From contig CANPMT010000027.1 in the NCBI GenBank assembly GCA_947575235.1, positions 1 to 38,374 of the forward strand: a stretch of 38,374 bases of DNA, written 5' to 3'. Position 1 is the first letter of the stretch. Each line of letters begins with the position of its first letter. Below the pieces are notes generated by a model. The model worked only from the letters and a program-made list of their open reading frames with translations. It was not told the DNA's origin and ran no database searches. This DNA is from an uncultured Porphyromonadaceae bacterium (GTDB taxonomy: Bacteria > Bacteroidota > Bacteroidia > Bacteroidales > Muribaculaceae). Positions 33,213 to 38,374 of the stretch are shown here, piece by piece. Both the position numbers and the translations under genes were made by a program.

Positions 33213-34708
33213 AATCAATAAAATCTAAATCTTTGGCAATCGGACTGGCTATGTGCTTTGTGTCGTGTGGAACATCATTGCCTGCTGAATATGAAACATC
33301 GGATAGTCTGCCGATAGTGTATCCTGATTATATCGGGATTGATATTCCGGTGAATATCGCACCGTTGAATTTTGACATAATGAATGAGGGGGAAGATTTC
33401 ATAACACATATCTACTCCCTGAAAGATTCTGAAGGGTTCATCATCCATGGGAAAAGGACCGATATGGCTGTTGAGGATTGGCGTGAGCTTATGAATACGG
33501 CACGAGGCGATACGTTGATGACCGATGTATATGTGGGAAATAAAGGCAGATACACTAAATTCGCCACTATCAAAAATCCGGTAAGAGATTCAATTGACAA
33601 TTATATCTCTTACCGCCTGATAGAACCATCCTATATATCTTTCGAAACGATGGCTATATGTCAGCGGGATTTGACAACTTTTGACGAATCGGAGATATAC
33701 AACAGTCAGTCGTTATCGGAGGAAAACCGGGGACAATGTGCCAATTGCCATTCATACCAGGGCTACAACAGGGATGGCAATATGCAGTTGCATGTCCGTG
33801 TAGGAAATGGAGGCACGGTCATATGCCATGAATCAGATTTGAAGAAGGTTGATTTGAAGACTCCGTATACAATTTCAGCCGGTGTTTACCCAAGCTGGCA
33901 TCCTTCTGAATCATTGATTGCCTACTCAGTCAACACTACAAGCCAGAATTTCCATACAAGGGATATCAATAAAGTGGAGGTGCAGGATTCAAAATCTGAT
34001 TTGATTCTGTATGATGTGGTCAACGAGGTTGTCAGCCCGATAGCAATGGATTCGACCGAATTGGAGACATTTCCATATTGGCACCCTGATGGACGGAGTC
34101 TCTGGTATGTTTCTGCGAAAGTTCCAAATCTCGATGAGAAGGAGATGTTGGAATATCAGAACATGAACTACGAACGATTCAAATACGATATATACCGCAG
34201 GGAGTTTGATACTGCAAGTCGTTCATTCGGGCGCGCAGATACCATTTTCAAAGCCTCTGAGTTTGATAAGAGCGCGACACTGCCTCGTCCTTCACCGGAT
34301 GGGAAGTATCTTATGTTCACTCTTGGTAAATTCGGTACATTCCATATATGGCATCATGACAGTGATCTTTATCTGATGGAGATTGCCACGCGAGAGGTGA
34401 GACCTCTGACTGAGATTAACAGCCCGGATACTGAAAGTTATCACAGCTGGTCTTCGAATGGGAAATGGGTAATATTCAGTTCAAGACGAGATGATGGTTC
34501 ATATACAAGATTGTACATAGCGCATTTCAAACCGGACGGCACATTTGGCAAACCGTTCATCTTGCCTCAACCGACACCTGACTTCGAGTCACGGCGTATG
34601 AAATCATATAATATCCCGGAATTCATGGTCAAACCCGTAAGCTTGACTAAGAGGGAACTTATCAACACGATTAAGAGAAATCCGGTAAAGGTAACGTTCA
34701 GACAATGA
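33209..34708 (+). CDS. TolB/PD40-like beta-propeller lipoprotein with CxxCH haem motif
   Basis: This 499-residue lipoprotein has a lipobox MCFVSCG (Cys20). A beta-rich N-terminal region with YISFETMAICQRDLTTFDESEIYNSQS leads to CANCH (Cys177-His181), a c-type haem attachment motif. After that come WD40/PD40-type blades: YPSWHPSESLIAYSVNTT, FPYWHPDGRSLWYVSAK, LPRPSPDGKYLMFTLGKF, YHSWSSNGKWVIFSSRR. Similar genes in Bacteroidetes are labelled cytochrome c biogenesis or TolB-like proteins. It overlaps the DUF6057 gene by 4 bp (ATGA), so the two are probably partners. It might be a periplasmic electron or ligand-binding lipoprotein; haem binding is unproven. Confidence 0.7.
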   Translation: MKSIKSKSLAIGLAMCFVSCGTSLPAEYETSDSLPIVYPDYIGIDIPVNIAPLNFDIMNEGEDFITHIYSLKDSEGFIIHGKRTDMAVEDWRELMNTARGDTLMTDVYVGNKGRYTKFATIKNPVRDSIDNYISYRLIEPSYISFETMAICQRDLTTFDESEIYNSQSLSEENRGQCANCHSYQGYNRDGNMQLHVRVGNGGTVICHESDLKKVDLKTPYTISAGVYPSWHPSESLIAYSVNTTSQNFHTRDINKVEVQDSKSDLILYDVVNEVVSPIAMDSTELETFPYWHPDGRSLWYVSAKVPNLDEKEMLEYQNMNYERFKYDIYRREFDTASRSFGRADTIFKASEFDKSATLPRPSPDGKYLMFTLGKFGTFHIWHHDSDLYLMEIATREVRPLTEINSPDTESYHSWSSNGKWVIFSSRRDDGSYTRLYIAHFKPDGTFGKPFILPQPTPDFESRRMKSYNIPEFMVKPVSLTKRELINTIKRNPVKVTFRQ

Positions 34709-34747
34709 TTGTGTATCGAGAATAACCCACATTACCTCAGGCGATTT

Positions 34748-36361
34748 TCAGAATGGAACGGGCGATTCGAATGAATAAGTCTTTCGGTCAAGAGGGAAGA
34801 TAAATTCTATTTTATGGGCATGGAGGTGCAGACGGCGGGTTGAGGCGCACCCCTCCCGGCTGTAGAGACGGTCGCCCGAGATCGGCATACCGAGACCTTC
34901 GTCAGAAGCCGAATGCACACGCAGCTGGTGTGTGCGCCCTGTGTGCGGATGAAACAGCACACGGCTGCAGCCGTCGGTCACCCGTATGAATTCGTAATCG
35001 GTCACGGCCTCCTTGCCACGTTCACGGTCGACCTTCTGACGTGGACGGTCGAGGAAATCGGGGGAGAGGGGTAAGGAGATGGTGCCAAGTGGGGGGAGGA
35101 GGTGCTGACGGTAGTCGCCATCAAGGTCAGCCACATAGGTTTTGCTTACGCGTCGTGTGGCGAACAGGGATTGCATTATACGGAAGGGGAGGTCGCCGAA
35201 AGTGGCTATGAGGAGGCCGGATGTGTGCTGGTCAAGGCGGTGTGCCATCTTCACGATACGCTCATCCCCATATCTGCATTGCAGCCACTCCTGTACGGAT
35301 AGGAGAGCCCCCTTTCCCGGCACGGAGAGCATCCCGGAGGGTTTGTCGACTACGCAGAACCAGTCGTTCTCAAAGAGTATCTCCGGCGTGTGCGTGTCGA
35401 GGGTATGGTTATCATTGCTGAGGGGAGGGTAGATGTCGAGTCCCTGGAGCATCCAGCTGAGCACCGGAAGGCATTTGCCGCGACAGGCGGGATAATGCGC
35501 TCCATGTATGCGCACCTCCCCCTCTTTGGGGCATCCATACCAATATTCGGCGATTGATACGGGTCGCCACCCATTGATATAGGCTGCCTGGAGCAGTTTG
35601 GGGGCGCAGCATTCACCCGCTCCGGATGGTGGGATTCTCATGGGGGTGTTGGCAAAAATATCGCCGACACTCCTCCTCTCGCCACGGGCATTCAGAAGGG
35701 TGAAGTTGGAGAATAGCCACGCCTGCAGGGCCTCCGAGTCGGCATGCCGTTTCTTTTTCATTGCCGCCAAAGTGCGGCGCGCCTCCTGCAGGCGCGCCTC
35801 GAGAGGAGCTGAAGAGGCCGCAAGATTCCTTTTGAGGCGATGCAGTTCAGCCTTCTCGAATTGGCTCTGCCGGATTAGGAGAGCCTCGTCGGCATTTCCG
35901 GTGGCTCTCTTTGCGTCTCTTTCGAGTTTAGACTTACGGCATATCTCCTTGAAACGGGCGAGTTCAGCTTCATGCACGCTCCTTAGATGGTCGTAATCAT
36001 CTTGCAGTGGCAGGAGTGTATCGGTTTCAAAGAGAGATATATCCCTGTTCTGCCTTGAGATAGCCCGTTCGTTGGTTTTGAAATATCCGTCAGGTTGCAG
36101 GTAATCGAAGACCGGGCCGACAAACCCTTCGTGGTAGAATCCGCCGTTGCCCAATTGTCCCGAGAATGCAAAGAGGGTATGCCGGTGCCCTTCGGGGTCA
36201 TCGGCGATAAGGACACCTAACATCTTACCGGCTTCAAGTTCGCGAATGAAATTGATGTCGGCAGGATTATCGCTGAGTTTGAGCGTTTCCAGAGAGTCTG
36301 TCAACCGCTGGAACGCCTCCCGGCAGGCATCATCAGGGGTATATTCGAACGGGTTATTCAT
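34748..36361 (-). CDS. RluA-family pseudouridine synthase with long N-terminal extension
   Basis: This 537-residue protein is much longer than typical RluA (about 220-320). The catalytic domain occupies about 330-535, with DWFCVVDKPSGMLSVPGKG and the catalytic motif MAHRLDQHTSG (Asp377), then HPHTGRTHQLRVH and GDRLY. Residues 1-330 form an extension with a predicted coiled coil (about 120-215; RFKEICRKSKLERDAKRATGNADEALLIRQSQFEKAELHRLKR) and a Cys-rich part GAGECCAPKLLQAAY with YGCPKEGEVRIHGAHYPACRGKC, like the long RluA-type enzymes seen in Bacteroidetes and some gammaproteobacteria. It converts uridine to pseudouridine in rRNA or tRNA; the target is not clear. Confidence 0.9.
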   Translation of the reverse strand: MNNPFEYTPDDACREAFQRLTDSLETLKLSDNPADINFIRELEAGKMLGVLIADDPEGHRHTLFAFSGQLGNGGFYHEGFVGPVFDYLQPDGYFKTNERAISRQNRDISLFETDTLLPLQDDYDHLRSVHEAELARFKEICRKSKLERDAKRATGNADEALLIRQSQFEKAELHRLKRNLAASSAPLEARLQEARRTLAAMKKKRHADSEALQAWLFSNFTLLNARGERRSVGDIFANTPMRIPPSGAGECCAPKLLQAAYINGWRPVSIAEYWYGCPKEGEVRIHGAHYPACRGKCLPVLSWMLQGLDIYPPLSNDNHTLDTHTPEILFENDWFCVVDKPSGMLSVPGKGALLSVQEWLQCRYGDERIVKMAHRLDQHTSGLLIATFGDLPFRIMQSLFATRRVSKTYVADLDGDYRQHLLPPLGTISLPLSPDFLDRPRQKVDRERGKEAVTDYEFIRVTDGCSRVLFHPHTGRTHQLRVHSASDEGLGMPISGDRLYSREGCASTRRLHLHAHKIEFIFPLDRKTYSFESPVPF

Positions 36362-36397
36362 ACCGGCTACACGTTTCTTATCATTATAGTTGTATTA

Positions 36398-36429
36398 CAA
36401 AATTAATATTAAAAATCACTAATTGCAAA
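36398..36429 (-). promoter_or_regulatory. Promoter of the RluA-family gene
   Basis: Minus strand TTTG (36426-36429), a 20-bp spacer, and TAATTTTG (36398-36405) exactly fit the Bacteroidetes promoter. It leaves a leader of about 30 nt before the ATG at 36361. Confidence 0.75.
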
Positions 36430-36443
36430 CTTGGATATTAATA

Positions 36444-36481
36444 TATTGGGCGGCAAACCGATGAGGATTTGCCGCCCAATA
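36444..36481 (-). terminator. Terminator hairpin after the DJ-1/PfpI gene
   Basis: A perfect 14-bp stem (tattgggcggcaaa with its complement at 36468-36481) around a 10-nt loop lies 21 bp beyond the stop of the minus-strand DJ-1 gene. On that strand a T/A-rich tail follows. Confidence 0.8.
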
Positions 36482-36502
36482 AATAAGGTATGATGACGGG
36501 TG

Positions 36503-37135
36503 TCAGTTTTCATTCACAAGCATTCCGGATGCCACGGACTCAGCTGCCTGATCCCCCTTGGTGGCACGGATTATCTCGATGGCGAAGGGGAGGGTGGTGC
36601 CGGGTCCTTCCGAGGTTATCAGTTCCGGTTCCACGACCACAGTCTGTTTCACATATTCCCCGCCATTGGAATTTATCGCGTCACCGAGACCGGGATAGCA
36701 GGTAGCCTTCTTACCTTTAAGAACGCCAAGCGGAGCGAGGACTACAGCCGGACCGGCACAGATTGATGCGATACGTCCATTTTTGTTGAAATGCTCCATT
36801 ATCATATCTCTCACACTGCTGTCAGCAGCCAGATTCTGTGCTCCAGGATCTCCGCCGGGAATGATAAGCCAGTCGGCGTCGTCAGTATTCACCTCCGAAA
36901 TAATTGAATCGGCTACGAGGGTCTGTCCCGTAGCACCCTTCACTTGAAGATTGTCACCAACTGCCACTGTCACCACATCCATCGACGCTCTGCGGAGTGC
37001 GTCGACTGTAGCTGTGGCTTCCACCTCCTCGACACCGGGAGCCAGAAAGATATACGAAGTCTTAGCCGTCATACTCATAAAGCCAAAAATTATTGATAGT
37101 GCCGATATGACACCCTTTAAAAATGAATTACGCAT
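36503..37135 (-). CDS. DJ-1/PfpI family protein with N-terminal export or membrane signal
   Basis: This 210-residue protein has the DJ-1/PfpI (ThiJ) fold: YIFLAPGVEEVEATATVDALRRASMDV with the conserved acid Glu39, LIIPGGDPGAQNL, and the nucleophile elbow ASICAGPAVV with Cys126, then LKGKKATCYPG and VVVEPELITSEGPGTTLPFAIEI. Members range from glyoxalase/deglycase and chaperone-like activities to proteases; the Glu-Cys pair fits the DJ-1/YajL group. Residues 1-24 (MRNSFLKGVISALSIIFGFM) form a hydrophobic signal-like stretch missing from cytoplasmic DJ-1 proteins. The next Met residues (20, 22) would drop it; so the start decides location. It is followed by a terminator hairpin. Confidence 0.85.
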   Translation of the reverse strand: MRNSFLKGVISALSIIFGFMSMTAKTSYIFLAPGVEEVEATATVDALRRASMDVVTVAVGDNLQVKGATGQTLVADSIISEVNTDDADWLIIPGGDPGAQNLAADSSVRDMIMEHFNKNGRIASICAGPAVVLAPLGVLKGKKATCYPGLGDAINSNGGEYVKQTVVVEPELITSEGPGTTLPFAIEIIRATKGDQAAESVASGMLVNEN

Positions 37136-37249
37136 ATTATTTTAAATATAATATCTATTAATCCAACGTAGGCCAACTCGTATTGTTCAGGTAAGAGTGG
37201 CTAAAGGAGACGGTATATCTTTCTGGCGTGAGGTGCCAATTGCAGAAAT

Positions 37250-38374
37250 TTAATGGGTCTTATGCACTTTAATTCTGTCGATTATATACAATCCCGGAGG
37301 TAAAAGCTCAAAATCTTTCGCTGTCGCGTCTCTCTTAAGCAGCACTCCATTGAGGTTGTAGATATCGTGGGTTGAATCGGAGTCATTGAAGATTGAGTCA
37401 ACCCCGCTTGTCGATGACAAATGACATGTGGCTTTGAGCCCGGATCCATCAGTGGTCTCGGCATAGATTTCACACTCGCCTTCACCTATTGATGCCACCA
37501 GACCACTTGGGCTGACGATCGCTATACTTTCATCAGAACTTGACCAGATAAGGGTAGGATTATCCGCATCAGAAGGGAATACCTCGGCAACCAACTTCAT
37601 AGATTCTCCTATCTTAAGCGTCACATAGTCTGGTATTATAGCCAGGCTCTCGACAAGACGGACTACCGTAATCACACATGAGGCAGAGATGCCATTTGAA
37701 GTAGTCACGGTTATTAGGGTGTTTCCGGACGAGTGGGCCTTTACAACACCCGACTCGTTGACAGTGGCTACCGTCTCATCGGAGCTTTTCCATGTGAGAG
37801 TCTTGTCAGTAGCATTGTCCGGAGAGACGGTGGCTTCAAGAGCAATGGACTCTCCAACTTCGAGGGTAGCCTCCGACAAATTGAGGGTTACACCGGTCAC
37901 CGGTTGTGTCACGGTAATCACACATGAGGCAGAGATGCCATTAGAAGTAGTCACGGTTATTGTGGTGTTTCCGGCTGACTGCGCCTTTACAACACCCAAG
38001 TCGTTGACAGTGGCTACCGTCTCATCAGAGCTTCTCCAAGTCAGAGTCTTGTCAGTTGCATTTTCCGGAGAGACGGTCGCTTCAAGAGCAATAGACTCTC
38101 CAACCTCGATGGTAGCCTCCGACAGATTGAGGGTTACACCGGTCACAGGTTGTGTCACGGTAATCACACATGCGGCAGAGATGCCATTAGAAGTAGTCAC
38201 GGTTATAGTGGTGTTTCCGGGCGCCTTGGCCTTTACGACACCCGACTCGTTGACAGTGGCTACCGTCTCATCAGAGCTTTTCCAAGTCAGAGTCTTGTCA
38301 GTTGCATTGTCCGGAGAGACGGTGGCTTCGAGAGCAATGGACTCTCCAACCTCGATGGTAGCCTCCGACAGATT
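37250..38374 (-). CDS. C-terminal part of a Big_2 (bacterial Ig-like) repeat protein with T9SS-like tail (5' partial)
   Basis: The frame is open to the right window edge, so 374 residues of a larger protein are seen. There are three near-identical Big_2 domains of 82 residues (VTLNLSEATIEVGESIALEATVSP, then SSDETVATVNxxGVVKA and TTITVTTSNGISASCVITV), a fourth divergent one (LAIIPDYVTLKIGESMKLVAEVFPSDADNPTLIWSSSDESIAIV), and a tail HDIYNLNGVLLKRDATAKDFELLPPGLYIID that looks like a short T9SS sorting domain. Big_2 domains act as rigid stalks in surface adhesins and enzymes; any functional head is upstream of the window. The ATG at 38200 is internal and not the true start. Confidence 0.85.
   Translation of the reverse strand, partial: NLSEATIEVGESIALEATVSPDNATDKTLTWKSSDETVATVNESGVVKAKAPGNTTITVTTSNGISAACVITVTQPVTGVTLNLSEATIEVGESIALEATVSPENATDKTLTWRSSDETVATVNDLGVVKAQSAGNTTITVTTSNGISASCVITVTQPVTGVTLNLSEATLEVGESIALEATVSPDNATDKTLTWKSSDETVATVNESGVVKAHSSGNTLITVTTSNGISASCVITVVRLVESLAIIPDYVTLKIGESMKLVAEVFPSDADNPTLIWSSSDESIAIVSPSGLVASIGEGECEIYAETTDGSGLKATCHLSSTSGVDSIFNDSDSTHDIYNLNGVLLKRDATAKDFELLPPGLYIIDRIKVHKTH
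37636..38374 (-). repeat. 246-bp tandem repeats encoding Big_2 domains
   Basis: Near-identical 246-bp units recur; the ttgagggttacaccggtcac landmark is at 37881 and again at 38127. At least two full units and one edge unit are present. High DNA identity implies recent expansion or homogenisation, and could cause copy-number change or assembly collapse. Confidence 0.88.

Noticed and set aside
20480..34708. SusC/SusD-like pair near the hybrid sensor
   Set aside because: No TonB-dependent receptor or SusD-type lipoprotein frame is present anywhere in the interval.
37636..38374. Possible CRISPR array or satellite repeats
   Set aside because: The 246-bp units are in frame, have no unique spacers and encode Big_2 domains.

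Overview
The window looks like a chromosomal piece of a gut-type Bacteroidales, possibly Muribaculaceae (family-level placement is inference). The pointers are fimbrillin-like lipoproteins, BspA-type leucine-rich repeats, BACON, M64 peptidase, a hybrid two-component sensor of the polysaccharide-utilisation type, type IX secretion (T9SS) C-terminal tails, DUF6057, and promoters of the Bacteroidetes form (TTTG, about 20 bp, TAnnTTTG). No rRNA, tRNA, CRISPR array or complete insertion sequence was seen.

Layout. 1-227 is the tail of a probable Rpn/PD-(D/E)XK nuclease-family protein. 448-1320 is a PgeF/YfiH-family protein carrying a small in-frame tandem repeat. 1459-12095 is a tightly packed eight-gene plus-strand operon: fimbrillin-like lipoprotein, an unusual fimbrillin-LRR-BACON-M64 peptidase fusion, a second fimbrillin-like lipoprotein, a membrane-anchored NTF2-like protein, a predicted outer-membrane beta-barrel protein, an FN3-LRR lipoprotein, a membrane-anchored Hanks-type Ser/Thr kinase, and a small HTH-like protein. 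This is the best candidate for an undescribed system: surface adhesins and a protease in one transcript with an inner-membrane kinase and a possible DNA-binding output.

12101-20332 is a convergent minus-strand operon: TolC, HlyD-type adaptor, MacB-like permease, ABC ATPase, sigma-54 response regulator and histidine kinase. Upstream of TolC lies a near-consensus sigma-54 promoter with a dyad and a direct repeat at enhancer distance, which suggests that the operon's own regulator activates the pump.

20480-34708 is a carbohydrate-sensing and degradation locus without SusC/SusD. It has a divergent hybrid two-component sensor (minus strand), then on the plus strand a ricin-like lectin-type protein with a T9SS tail, a large internally duplicated carbohydrate-binding-like protein with a T9SS tail, a GH43 enzyme resembling exo-beta-1,3-galactanases, a DUF6057 membrane protein, and a lipoprotein beta-propeller with a CxxCH haem motif.

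34748-38374 (minus strand) holds a long RluA-family pseudouridine synthase, a DJ-1/PfpI protein with an apparent export signal, and the C-terminal part of a bacterial Ig-like (Big_2) repeat protein that runs off the right edge.

All family assignments come from reading motifs by eye; no database search was run.
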